In this document: piece after piece, positions 23,863 to 33,164 of the stretch
Layout: every line of letters begins with the position of its first letter
Numbering within the stretch: the first letter of the stretch is position 1
NCBI GenBank assembly: GCA_017540605.1
Contig: JAFYAS010000014.1
Coordinates: 1-57,960, forward strand
Source of the DNA: Lachnospiraceae bacterium
Lineage (GTDB): Bacteria; Bacillota; Clostridia; Lachnospirales; Lachnospiraceae
Reading direction: 5' to 3'
DNA length: 57,960 nt
Position numbers and translations under genes: made by a program
The notes under the pieces: model-generated
The model's input: only the letters and a program-made list of their open reading frames with translations
Told to the model about the DNA's origin: nothing
The model's database searches: none

Positions 23863-25440
23863 ATGAGAAGATTGAAACTGGTATTGTGTTCGTTTGCATT
23901 GGTTGCAGGATTGACATTCCTTGGCCCTCAGGATGCCTCCGCAAAGAAAAAGAATGAAACAACAACCACCGACGTTGAGGTTGCGACTGAGGATGGATCC
24001 ACTGAGGCTACTACAGAGGCCACAACTGAAGCTACCACAGAGGCTACTACAGAGGAAACCACAGAGAAGGCTACAAAGCTGACCTTTAAATATAGGGTTA
24101 AAACAGCAGATGGTTATACAAAGTATTCAAAGACAGGAAAGATAGCAGGAAGCGAGACAGGAGCGAATCTTACAGCTATTGATATGTATATGGCTTCACC
24201 TCTTGAGGGAGAGCTTTTGTTTGCTACTTATACAGATGCCAACGGTTGGACAGAGTATGGTACACATTCTTCATATACCGCCGGTGAAGGTGAGATAGCA
24301 GCTATCAAGATGTATCTCACTGAGGAGCTTAAGAAGAAATACGATATCTATTATTGTGTTCATATCACAAACGGTGGTTGGCTTGATTGGACAAAGAATG
24401 GTGTTATAGCAGGTACAAAGGATCTGAATCAGAAGATCAACGCCATCAAGGTAAGTCTTGTTGAAAAGGGCAAAAAGGCTCCCGGAGATACAAAGACTGC
24501 ATCTCTTACAGCTGATAGGATCACCTACAGAGCATGTAGAAGAAGTAAGACCTTTATGGGTTATGTAAAGTCAGGTAAGACAGCAGGAAAGGACAATGTA
24601 TCTATTACCGCTGTAACCATGAAGCTTGCTGATACCAGAATAGACGGCAAGATCTCATACAGACTTGCAAAGGAGAATGGCGAGTTTGATGATTGGGTTG
24701 CAGCCGGAAAGAATGCAGGAAAAGAAAAGGACAGCACAAGATATTCTAAGATGCAGATAAAGCTTGAGGGTGCTCTTGCTGAAGTATATGATATTTACTA
24801 CAGAGTAAAGATTGACAATTACGGCTGGCAGGGCTGGGCAAAGAACGGTGAGACTGCAGGTCAGGACGGACTTGAGTACTCTATCGTTGCATATCAGGCA
24901 AAGTTCATGAGAAAGAACTCTGATAAGTCGGCAAAGTTAAGTACAGCACATGCCTATATCAAATCAAATCAGGAAACCTATGTGATCAAGGTCAACAAGA
25001 CTCTTAACTGTGTAACTGTTTATCTTGACAACAAGCCTATCAAGGCATTTGTATGTTCTGCTGGAAAGGCTACCCCTACCGGTACATTCTACACTCCCTA
25101 CAAGGGACGTTGGCAGCATATGATACATGATGTTTGGGCACAGTGGGCAACACAGATTTCAGGAAATTATCTTTTCCATTCTGTTCCCTACAACGAGCCC
25201 AACAACAGAGCTTTGAGAACCTCATCATACAATAAGCTTGGTTCAACAGCTTCAGCAGGCTGTGTAAGACTTTGCGCACATGATGCAAAATGGATATATG
25301 ATAACTGTAAATTAAAGACAAAGGTTATCATCTATACCAATTCAAAGACTCCGGGCCCTCTTGGAAAGCCCAAGCCCATAAGGATTCCTGCAAATCAGAC
25401 CTGGGATCCTACTGATCCGACAGTAACAAAGAAAAAGTAA
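23863..25440 (+). CDS. Secreted ChW-repeat L,D-transpeptidase
   Basis: A 525-aa exported protein. The signal peptide spans 1 to about 27 (ends DASAKKK). A short TEAT-type tandem repeat follows (about residues 46-66). Then come four to five clostridial hydrophobic-with-Trp (ChW) repeats (for example GWLDWTKNGVIAG and GWQGWAKNGETAG). The C-terminal YkuD catalytic domain has the His in LFHSVPYNEP and the Cys in SAGCVRLCAHD. It probably forms 3-3 crosslinks or attaches protein to peptidoglycan. TAGGAGG precedes the ATG. Confidence 0.9.
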   Translation: MRRLKLVLCSFALVAGLTFLGPQDASAKKKNETTTTDVEVATEDGSTEATTEATTEATTEATTEETTEKATKLTFKYRVKTADGYTKYSKTGKIAGSETGANLTAIDMYMASPLEGELLFATYTDANGWTEYGTHSSYTAGEGEIAAIKMYLTEELKKKYDIYYCVHITNGGWLDWTKNGVIAGTKDLNQKINAIKVSLVEKGKKAPGDTKTASLTADRITYRACRRSKTFMGYVKSGKTAGKDNVSITAVTMKLADTRIDGKISYRLAKENGEFDDWVAAGKNAGKEKDSTRYSKMQIKLEGALAEVYDIYYRVKIDNYGWQGWAKNGETAGQDGLEYSIVAYQAKFMRKNSDKSAKLSTAHAYIKSNQETYVIKVNKTLNCVTVYLDNKPIKAFVCSAGKATPTGTFYTPYKGRWQHMIHDVWAQWATQISGNYLFHSVPYNEPNNRALRTSSYNKLGSTASAGCVRLCAHDAKWIYDNCKLKTKVIIYTNSKTPGPLGKPKPIRIPANQTWDPTDPTVTKKK

Positions 25441-25447
25441 TGTATTT

Positions 25448-25469
25448 CGCTCCCCTTTATAGAGGAGCG
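25448..25469. repeat. Hairpin between the transpeptidase and pfk genes
   Basis: CGCTCC and GGAGCG enclose an AT-rich 10-nt loop. No U-tract follows. It may be a weak attenuator or the leader of the phosphofructokinase mRNA. Confidence 0.4.
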
Positions 25470-25504
25470 GTCTCAAATAAAAGGAGAAGGGAAGGTACAA
25501 ACTT

Positions 25505-26578
25505 ATGAAGAGAATAGGAATGCTCACAAGCGGAGGCGACTGTCAGGCGCTTAATGCAACTATGAGAGGTGTTGTCAAGGGACTATATGAGTTTTTTGAC
25601 AAGGTTGAGATCTATGGTTTCCTTGAGGGGTACAAGGGACTGATGTATGGGAATTACAAGCTTCTTCATGCTGATGATTTTTCGGGGATACTTACAAAGG
25701 GCGGCACCATTTTGGGAAGCTCTCGTCAGCCCTTTAAGCTGATGACAGTACCTGACGAGAATGGTCTTGACAAGGTAAAGGCTATGAAGGATACCTACAA
25801 GAAGCTAAAGCTTGATTGTCTTGTTGTTCTTGGAGGAAATGGTTCGCAAAAGACTGCCAACCTTCTTTCAGAAGAGGGACTCAATGTCATCGGACTTCCA
25901 AAGACCATCGACAATGATCTGTGGGGAACAGATCTGACCTTTGGTTTCCAGAGTGCAGTAGATATTGCAACAAGTGCCATTGATTGCATTCATACTACAG
26001 CAGCTTCACATGGAAGAGTATTTATAGTAGAGATCATGGGTCACAAGGTAGGGCATATCACACTTCACGCAGGTATTGCAGGTGGTGCTGATGTAGTGCT
26101 TATCCCTGAGATCCCTTATGACATCAAGAAGGTAGTAAAGGCCCTTGATGCGAGAGCAAAATCAGGTAAGAGATTTTCTATCATAGCTGTTGCAGAGGGT
26201 GCTATTTCAAAAGAGGTAGCAAAGCTTTCAAAGAAGGAAAGAAAAGCAAGGATGGAGAACTATCCTTATCCTTCGGTAGCTTATGAGATAGCTGATCATA
26301 TCAAGGCAACAGGCGGTGCAGAGGTAAGGATCGCAGTTCCCGGACATACTCAAAGAGGTGGTTCGCCCTGTCCATTTGACAGAGTGCTTTCAAGCCGCTT
26401 TGGAGCTAAGGCAGCAGAGCTTATCAAGCAGGAGAAGTTTGGCGAGCTTGTAGTATTTTTAAATAATAAGGTTACCTCTATTCCTCTTTCAGAGTCGGCA
26501 GGTAAGCTTAAGTATGTATCACCCGATGATGATATTGTCAAGGAGGCAAAGACCTTAGGTATCTGCTTTGGTGACTAA
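25505..26578 (+). CDS. pfkA: 6-phosphofructokinase
   Basis: A 357-aa glycolytic kinase. The fructose 6-phosphate and catalytic motif is PKTIDNDLWG; the nucleotide loops are TSGGDCQALNA and LGGNGSQKTAN. At the two positions that separate ATP- from pyrophosphate-dependent enzymes it has Gly (GGNGS, E. coli residue 104) and Lys (PKTIDND, residue 124). That combination occurs in some ATP-using groups, so ATP is the better guess, but pyrophosphate use is not excluded. AAGGAGAAGGG precedes the ATG. Confidence 0.92.
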   Translation: MKRIGMLTSGGDCQALNATMRGVVKGLYEFFDKVEIYGFLEGYKGLMYGNYKLLHADDFSGILTKGGTILGSSRQPFKLMTVPDENGLDKVKAMKDTYKKLKLDCLVVLGGNGSQKTANLLSEEGLNVIGLPKTIDNDLWGTDLTFGFQSAVDIATSAIDCIHTTAASHGRVFIVEIMGHKVGHITLHAGIAGGADVVLIPEIPYDIKKVVKALDARAKSGKRFSIIAVAEGAISKEVAKLSKKERKARMENYPYPSVAYEIADHIKATGGAEVRIAVPGHTQRGGSPCPFDRVLSSRFGAKAAELIKQEKFGELVVFLNNKVTSIPLSESAGKLKYVSPDDDIVKEAKTLGICFGD

Positions 26579-26583
26579 TATTT

Positions 26584-29130
26584 ATGGTATTAAAGGTTAT
26601 TAACATAATCCTAAAGATAATAGTGTTTGCAGCCGTATGTGTGTCTGTCTTTGTATTCACTAACAGGCTCAGCAATGATAATTTAAGCTCTGCGTATGCA
26701 GAGCTTAAAAATGCTGAGATACCTGTAGCTTATGTTGAATATGAAGGCGGACTTATTAATGTTATGCACGGATATAAAACAGAGCTTGATTGTTCTCTTC
26801 TTCGTGATTATCTTACCCCTATTTCCTCTGACAAGTCTATAAAGATATGGGTTTCGGCTGATGAAGGAAGCTTTGATACCGCCGCCTATGAATTCAGGGG
26901 TATGGACGGTTCCCTTATAGAAAATGGTGATATTGAACACACATCATTTGAGGACGGATACTTGAAGTATCAGACTTCACTTAGAATGGATATGACTCCG
27001 ATGAAGGAGTATTTCTTCATCCTGATGCTTTCAAAGGGAGAGGAAACATTCCGATATTATACAAGGATCATGGAGGCGGAGGGAGTCAATGTAAAGGAGC
27101 TTTTGGATTTTGCCAAATCCTTCCACAATGAGACCTTTGTGAAGAATGAGGCTGAGAGCTTTATCGCAAAAAAGATAGAGCCTTCACCCAATACGGTAAA
27201 TAACACATTATCTCATGTGACCATTCACTCGGATTATGAGACAGTGACATATGCGGGTATGAATCCCGTAGAGATCACCCAATATGTGCCTGCTATCAGA
27301 GAGATAAGCAGCGATTCCTGCATCATAGGCAACAGCTTTGTTATAGCTGCCGGAGATTCGGAGATCACCAATTATTACAATGTTACGGAGAGCTATAAGT
27401 TAAAAAAGACCGTCAACTCCAAAGGAGAGCCCTTCATCTATCTGCTCGATTATGACAGAACCCAGGATGAGATCTTCAATTATAAAAACGCCAATACCAA
27501 CAAGAACTGGTTTAAGATCGGAGTGGCTGATTCAGATAATATTGACCTTGTTACCGCAGATAGCGAGAAAAAGGCGGCATTTGTCAGGAACAATCAGCTT
27601 TGGTACTATGACTATCAGAATACGAATATAGCAAGAGTCTTCGGCTTTTGGCAGGAAGACTATATGAATATCAACAATACCTACAACTCCCACGAGATTA
27701 GGATCATCTCTCTTGATAAAAAGGGCAATATCACATTTTCGGTTACAGGTTATATGAATCGTGGTGAATACGAGGGCAGGATGGGTATAGCCGCCTATAG
27801 ATACGAGGCAGAGACCGGAAGGATCATAAGTGTTGCCTTTGTGGAAAGCAATCTTCCTTACGAACAGCTTCTTTTATACAGCAGGAAGCTTACCTATATC
27901 AATTCGGCAAATGAATTCTTTTTCATGCATCAGGATGCTATATATAAGATAGGCAAATCCGGAGATCCTCAAGTTGTATTATCCGGTGTGACAAGAGATG
28001 GGATTGTCTGTTCAGAGGATTATCGGTATATAACAGTTCAAAAGGATATGGAGCTTTCGGAGAATTCAGGTCTTACCATGATGGATCTTGAGACCGGTGA
28101 AACCGTGGACTATAATGCAGGCTCGGAGGAAAGGATAAAACCCATAGGCTATATTGGCTCTGATATGGTGTGTGGTATGGCAAGGTCTGAGGATATTCGG
28201 ATAAATGATGATCTATCCGTAGCATTTCCTATGTATAAGGTCCTTGTGGTAGATATGAAGCTTGAGACTAAAAAGGAGTACAAGGAGAATGATATCTATA
28301 TCGTGGGTGCAAGATGCGATGGATTGAATATATACTTTGACAGAGCAGAGCGTATAGGCAATGCTTATAAGCCTGTAGCAGAAGATTTCATTACCTTCAA
28401 GGATTCAGAGGATGATGCTTCGGTGGTCTTTGAGGACAGATTCTCAAATACATCCTTGAATCTTGTATATATGGTATTTCCTGCTCATATTTATATCAAG
28501 GCAATTCCAAGACTTATGATCACCAAGGAGTTTGTCGGTGAGGAAAAGAAGGAAACCTTAGTAGAGGCAAAGGATGATCTGAAACTATATTATGTTTACA
28601 ATACAAGTGGTCTTTCCTCGGATCATAGGACTGCGGGAGCTGCCCTTAAGGAGGCTCTTACAGAAAATGGTATTGCTCTCAATTCTAAGGGTGAGAGGAT
28701 ATGGAGTAAGATCGACATAGAGGAATTCAACACAGTAACAGACAGGGTGTCTATGGTCAATACCTCTGAGGTATCAAAAAGCCTTTCAGCCTGTCTTACC
28801 ATGGCGGTTAGATATGCAGGGGGAGATGTAAGCCTTTCGGAGCCTGTTCCCTTCAAGGAAGGCGAAGAACATATCTTTGACGAGCAGGTGGGAAAGAGTG
28901 GACTTATGTTTACCGGAGTTGATCTTAATACTATGCTTTACTATCTTTCCCAGGGAGTGCCATTTATCACCGATATAGGTGGAGAGCATTTTGTTCTGGT
29001 GACAAGCTACAATGCCCTGTCTGTTAGGTATATCGATCCCTTAGAGCCTGAGAGCGTAAAGCTTGATAGAAGCACATTTAATAAGAAAATGACAGCGGCA
29101 GGCGGCAAATGTATATCTTATATTCCATAA
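26584..29130 (+). CDS. Membrane-anchored protein with C39-like peptidase domain
   Basis: An 848-aa protein with one N-terminal membrane anchor (about residues 4-26). A long region follows, rich in beta strands with repeated Tyr and Asp (possible beta-propeller, about 230-640). The last 170 residues look like a C39-type papain-fold domain: the Cys lies in SLSACLTMAVRYAGG, His in GGEHFVLVTSYN and Asp in RYIDPLEP. The active site would face outside. No partner substrate is evident; it lies between pfkA and a cell-wall cluster. Confidence 0.6.
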   Translation: MVLKVINIILKIIVFAAVCVSVFVFTNRLSNDNLSSAYAELKNAEIPVAYVEYEGGLINVMHGYKTELDCSLLRDYLTPISSDKSIKIWVSADEGSFDTAAYEFRGMDGSLIENGDIEHTSFEDGYLKYQTSLRMDMTPMKEYFFILMLSKGEETFRYYTRIMEAEGVNVKELLDFAKSFHNETFVKNEAESFIAKKIEPSPNTVNNTLSHVTIHSDYETVTYAGMNPVEITQYVPAIREISSDSCIIGNSFVIAAGDSEITNYYNVTESYKLKKTVNSKGEPFIYLLDYDRTQDEIFNYKNANTNKNWFKIGVADSDNIDLVTADSEKKAAFVRNNQLWYYDYQNTNIARVFGFWQEDYMNINNTYNSHEIRIISLDKKGNITFSVTGYMNRGEYEGRMGIAAYRYEAETGRIISVAFVESNLPYEQLLLYSRKLTYINSANEFFFMHQDAIYKIGKSGDPQVVLSGVTRDGIVCSEDYRYITVQKDMELSENSGLTMMDLETGETVDYNAGSEERIKPIGYIGSDMVCGMARSEDIRINDDLSVAFPMYKVLVVDMKLETKKEYKENDIYIVGARCDGLNIYFDRAERIGNAYKPVAEDFITFKDSEDDASVVFEDRFSNTSLNLVYMVFPAHIYIKAIPRLMITKEFVGEEKKETLVEAKDDLKLYYVYNTSGLSSDHRTAGAALKEALTENGIALNSKGERIWSKIDIEEFNTVTDRVSMVNTSEVSKSLSACLTMAVRYAGGDVSLSEPVPFKEGEEHIFDEQVGKSGLMFTGVDLNTMLYYLSQGVPFITDIGGEHFVLVTSYNALSVRYIDPLEPESVKLDRSTFNKKMTAAGGKCISYIP

Positions 29131-29142
29131 GGAGTGAGAGAG

Positions 29143-29499
29143 TTGGAAACAAGAAATAATAAATCTATAAAAAGAAAATTCTCGGAAGAACCCTTTGTGA
29201 TAGCTGTGGTGACCTTTTTTCTAACTGCTATGCTTGTGGCAGCGGTACAGTTTATAGGTCTTACCATACCTGCAAGGATAGTTTTAAGTGTGGGAATAGT
29301 AGTCATAGTTTTTTATACAGCTATAGCAGCAGAGGGACAGAAGAAAAAATATCTGGCTTATCGCAGAAGACAGTTGTTTTTAAAACAGAAGGAAGAAGAG
29401 GAAAAGCAATTAGCTGAGCTTGATGATGTTGTCAAGGATTCGGAAGAGCTTTTAAATGCGTTGGATGCGTTAAAGCTCACACTTCAAAATGATCTTTAG
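29143..29499 (+). CDS. Small membrane protein with two membrane segments
   Basis: A 118-aa hypothetical protein. Two hydrophobic segments (FVIAVVTFFLTAMLVAAVQF and IVLSVGIVVIVFYTAIAA) are followed by a charged, probably coiled-coil tail. TTG 29143 is the likely start because AAGGAG (29129-29134) is 8 bases upstream; GTG 29134 would overlap the ribosome binding site. It sits between the C39-like gene and the penicillin-binding protein; role unknown. Confidence 0.6.
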   Translation: METRNNKSIKRKFSEEPFVIAVVTFFLTAMLVAAVQFIGLTIPARIVLSVGIVVIVFYTAIAAEGQKKKYLAYRRRQLFLKQKEEEEKQLAELDDVVKDSEELLNALDALKLTLQNDL

Positions 29500-29501
29500 A
29501 A

Positions 29502-29535
29502 GTAACCGAAAGCAGTGAAGCTACCGAACAGTTAC
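29502..29535. repeat. Dispersed 34-bp inverted-repeat element, copy 1
   Basis: The element starts GTAACCG and ends GAACAGTTAC, and aligns without gaps to 42972-43005 with 26 of 34 positions identical. It lies in the leader just upstream of the PBP gene. Confidence 0.6.
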
Positions 29536-29564
29536 CTTTAGGATATTCATATCGGAGGATAGGG

Positions 29565-31859
29565 ATGGCAGAAAAAGAGCCAAAGGGAAAAAAGAATAAG
29601 GGCGTCCTAAAAACAGCAGGTCGTTCAATAAAGCTTCTTATACTTTTGACTGTTTTACTTCTTGGGGGTGTATTATATCTTCGGTATGGTCGTGATGTGA
29701 TCACTATGTATCAGGAGGCAAAGCTTATAGTGAAGCTTTCCACAAGCGATACATTTCGTCAGACAGAGACCTCCATCATATATGATGTGGAGGACAATGA
29801 GCTTAAGTCCTTAAGCGGAGAAAAGAAAGTCTTTTATGTGGAATATAGTGATATTCCACAATATTTTATAGATGCAATGGTGTCCGTTGAGGACAGAAAA
29901 TTCTTTAAGCACAAGGGTATTGACGCAGAGGGCGTCGGTCGTGCATTTGTGGCCCTCGTAAAACATAAGGGCGATATCACACAGGGTGGTTCCACCATTA
30001 CCCAGCAATTAGCAAAGAATATATTTTTAACAAATGAGCTTACATGGAAGAGAAAGGTCAAGGAGGCCTTTGTCTCTCTTGAGCTTGAAAAAAAATACAA
30101 TAAGACCAAGATCATGGAATTCTATCTCAATAACATTTATTTTGGAAACGGATATTATGGGATAGACGCAGCATCAAAGGGGTATTTTCAAAAGGAGCTT
30201 TCTGAGCTTACTCTTTCACAGGTGGCCTTTCTCTGTGCTATTCCAAACAACCCCTCGTATTATGATCCTGCTACCAATATGGAGCATACTATTTCAAGAA
30301 GGAACAAGATACTTCACGATATGCTTTTAGAGGGCTATATAAATGAACTGGATCATACTAGGGCAACCGAAGAGGAGATAGTGCTAAATCCAAAGGTTGA
30401 AGAGCACATCAATTATGTAGAGACCTATGTGTTTTATTCAGCTACCAGAGCATTGATGAAGGCCAATGGCTTTGAATTCCAATCTGATTTTGCGAATGAT
30501 TATGAAAGAGAAGAATATGAAAATATATATAAGACTACCTATGATGAGTGGTATAAAACACTTTTTACCGGTGGCTACAGGATACATACATCCATAGATG
30601 TGGGAATACAGGAACAGCTTCAGGAAAGCATAGATAAAGGTCTTGCTGATTATGAGGAGAAGGGCGATGATGGAGTTTATGCTTTTCAGGGAGCCGCAAC
30701 CTGCGTAAACAACGAGACAGGTATGGTATGTGCGGTTGTAGGTGGAAGAAGTCAGGAGGATGTAAAGGGCTATACATTAAACAGAGCCTTCCAATCCCCC
30801 AGACAGCCGGGATCCTCCATAAAGCCCTTGAATGTTTATACTCCTGCCTTCGAGCTTGGTTATAGCCCGGAAAAAAAGGTGAAGGTCATGGACGACAATG
30901 GCAATGTAAAAAATACCATGGAGATAAAGAAGGCTGTGGCAAAGAGTAACAATGGGGTAGCAAAGCAGATTTATAAGGAGCTGACACCCAATCGTTGTAT
31001 GTCATATCTTAAGAAAATGGAATTCAAGTTTCTGGTAAAATCCGATGAATCCATAGATGCGGGAGCCTTGGGAGGCTTTGCCTACGGCTCCACAACAGAG
31101 GAGATGGCGGCAGCTTATTTTGCCATAGAAAATGACGGACAATATAAAGCTCCTACATGCATTAAAAGCATAACGGATTCCGCAGGCAATGTGCTGTTTG
31201 AGAATACCGATGAAACAAAGATGGTCTATGACAAGAATGCTACAAGGATGATGACATCTGTTCTTCAGGGAGTATTGAAGGATGGTGGAACAGCCGAGGG
31301 CTATGCTCTTAAGGATATGCACTGCGCCGGAAAGACCGGTACCACCAACAACAACTGTGATGGATGGTTCTGTGGCTTTACGCCCTACTTTACAACCGCT
31401 GTATGGGTAGGCTATGATATGCCGAGAGAGCTAAAGGAGCTTGCGGGAAATACCTATCCGGTGAAGATCTGGAATTCCTTTATGACAGGGCTTCATACTG
31501 AGCTTGAGGATGTTGATTTTTCTGAATATGTTGAAACCTACAAGGAAAAGGAAACAACCGAAGAGGAAAGTGAAGAGGAAACCGAGGAAGAGACAACAAC
31601 TGAAGAGGAGACTAAGGAAGAAAGGCCATCAACAACCGAAGCACCGACTACAGAGGAGACAGAGACGGAAACGGAAACCGAAGCATCTGAAGAGGTGCTG
31701 TGGCCAACCACAGAGGCCTCCACAGAGGCGGAGACAACTGAGATGCCTACAGAGGCAGAAACTGTCACAGAGGCTCCTACAGAAACACCTACGGAGTTGC
31801 AGCCTCCAAGCACAGAGGCTTCCACTGAAGCATCAGAGGAGCAGGTGTTACCTGAATAA
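29565..31859 (+). CDS. Class A penicillin-binding protein (PBP1A-like)
   Basis: A 764-aa bifunctional peptidoglycan synthase with one N-terminal membrane anchor (about 25-45). The glycosyltransferase domain has VEDRKFFKHKGID and GGSTITQQLAKN. The transpeptidase has SxxK in QPGSSIKPL, SxN in AKSNNGVA and KTG in AGKTGTTNN. The last about 105 residues are a Thr/Glu-rich tail, likely a disordered extracellular extension. It is the only peptidoglycan polymerase in the window. GGAGGATAGGG precedes the ATG. Confidence 0.95.
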   Translation: MAEKEPKGKKNKGVLKTAGRSIKLLILLTVLLLGGVLYLRYGRDVITMYQEAKLIVKLSTSDTFRQTETSIIYDVEDNELKSLSGEKKVFYVEYSDIPQYFIDAMVSVEDRKFFKHKGIDAEGVGRAFVALVKHKGDITQGGSTITQQLAKNIFLTNELTWKRKVKEAFVSLELEKKYNKTKIMEFYLNNIYFGNGYYGIDAASKGYFQKELSELTLSQVAFLCAIPNNPSYYDPATNMEHTISRRNKILHDMLLEGYINELDHTRATEEEIVLNPKVEEHINYVETYVFYSATRALMKANGFEFQSDFANDYEREEYENIYKTTYDEWYKTLFTGGYRIHTSIDVGIQEQLQESIDKGLADYEEKGDDGVYAFQGAATCVNNETGMVCAVVGGRSQEDVKGYTLNRAFQSPRQPGSSIKPLNVYTPAFELGYSPEKKVKVMDDNGNVKNTMEIKKAVAKSNNGVAKQIYKELTPNRCMSYLKKMEFKFLVKSDESIDAGALGGFAYGSTTEEMAAAYFAIENDGQYKAPTCIKSITDSAGNVLFENTDETKMVYDKNATRMMTSVLQGVLKDGGTAEGYALKDMHCAGKTGTTNNNCDGWFCGFTPYFTTAVWVGYDMPRELKELAGNTYPVKIWNSFMTGLHTELEDVDFSEYVETYKEKETTEEESEEETEEETTTEEETKEERPSTTEAPTTEETETETETEASEEVLWPTTEASTEAETTEMPTEAETVTEAPTETPTELQPPSTEASTEASEEQVLPE

Positions 31860-31904
31860 AAAAAAGCGCGAACCATTTGTATTTTGGTTCGCGCTTTTTT
31901 TTGT
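31857..31904. terminator. Bidirectional intrinsic terminator
   Basis: AAAAGCGCGAACCA pairs with TGGTTCGCGCTTTT, with A-run on one side and T-run on the other. It sits between two converging genes (PBP and PRPP synthetase) and can serve both. Confidence 0.92.
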
Positions 31905-31905
31905 T

Positions 31906-33093
31906 CTATCTTTCATCAATAGTATGCTTTAATTTATATTCCTCTATCCTGCTCTGGATCCTGTCTGTAGGATCGAGAATAGAGCTTATTGAAACATCAT
32001 GATTGAGATTGTCTATGAGCAATGCAATATATTTTGAAAGATCAGCTGACTCGTACCACTCTCTTCCCAGAAGCTCGGGTGTCTGATAGGTCACATTGGT
32101 AGTGATGATCTTTGAGATAGTACCGTCCTTATAGCATTCATCAAATCTCTCAAGACCATTGGTAAAGAGACCGAAGGTACACATACAGAAGACTCTTCTT
32201 GCATTTCTGCGCTTGAGCTCCTTTGCCACATCGATCATACTTTCTCCTGATGAGATCATATCATCAATGATGATAACATCCTTGCCGTCTACGGAATCAC
32301 CCAGGAATTCGTGAGCAACGATAGGGTTTCTTCCGCCTACGATCTTTGTGTAATCACGGCGCTTATAGAACATACCGACATCAACACCGAGAACTGATGC
32401 GGTATAGATGGCACGATGCATAGCACCCTCATCAGGGCTTATGATCATCAAATGATCCTTGTCAATATCAAGATCAGGGGTAGATCGAAGCAGAGCCTTT
32501 ATAAACTGATAGGTAGGACTGATGCTCTCAAAACCGCTTAAGGGAATAGCGTTTTGCACTCTGGGATCATGGGCATCAAATGTAATGATATTGTCAACTC
32601 CGAGTCCCACAAGCTCCTGAAGCATTAAAGCACAGTCAAGAGATTCTCTGGTAGAGCGTCTGTGCTGACGACTCTCATAAAGGAAAGGCATAAAGACAGT
32701 GATCTTTCTTGCCTTACCGGCAGCAGCACCGATGACTCTTTTAAGGTCTGCATAGTGGTCGTCCGGTGACATGGGAACCTCGCGTCCGCAAAGCTTATAG
32801 GTGTTGCTGTAATTAAGTACATCTACCATAAGGTAAAGATCGAAGCCTCTGATGGTATCCTTGATAAGTCCCTTTGCTTCGCCTGAACCGAATCTCGGAC
32901 AGCAGCTTTCCACCAGGTAGGTGTCTCTCTCGTAGCCGTTGAAGGCTACAGTTGTCTTGTGCTCGTTCTGCCTTTCATTTCTCCACTTAACAAGGTAGTC
33001 ATTTACCTTGTTTCCAAGGGATTCACAGCTTTTAAGGGCGATGATCCCCAACTGTCCTACGGGTATAGTGTCGAGTTTGCTTGAGTCTGGCAT
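31906..33093 (-). CDS. prs: Ribose-phosphate pyrophosphokinase
   Basis: A 395-aa PRPP synthetase that makes PRPP from ribose 5-phosphate and ATP. The PRPP-binding loop is VIIIDDMISSGESMID near residue 265, and the metal/substrate region TFDAHDPRVQNA near 175. It is longer than the about 315-residue classical enzyme because of extra N- and C-terminal sequence, a form seen in Clostridia. GGAGGA precedes the ATG. It follows the helicase loader gene in the same direction. Confidence 0.92.
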   Translation of the reverse strand: MPDSSKLDTIPVGQLGIIALKSCESLGNKVNDYLVKWRNERQNEHKTTVAFNGYERDTYLVESCCPRFGSGEAKGLIKDTIRGFDLYLMVDVLNYSNTYKLCGREVPMSPDDHYADLKRVIGAAAGKARKITVFMPFLYESRQHRRSTRESLDCALMLQELVGLGVDNIITFDAHDPRVQNAIPLSGFESISPTYQFIKALLRSTPDLDIDKDHLMIISPDEGAMHRAIYTASVLGVDVGMFYKRRDYTKIVGGRNPIVAHEFLGDSVDGKDVIIIDDMISSGESMIDVAKELKRRNARRVFCMCTFGLFTNGLERFDECYKDGTISKIITTNVTYQTPELLGREWYESADLSKYIALLIDNLNHDVSISSILDPTDRIQSRIEEYKLKHTIDER

Positions 33094-33164
33094 TTTTAAA
33101 TGTCCTCCATAAAATAAATCATTGATATATATGTTAAATCCGTCTGCCCCCGATTACGGATAGG

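Noticed and set aside
31504-31932. 142-codon plus frame rich in Arg, Lys and Gln over the PBP tail
   Set aside because: Out-of-frame reading of the Thr/Glu-rich repeat codons; the real frame is the PBP.
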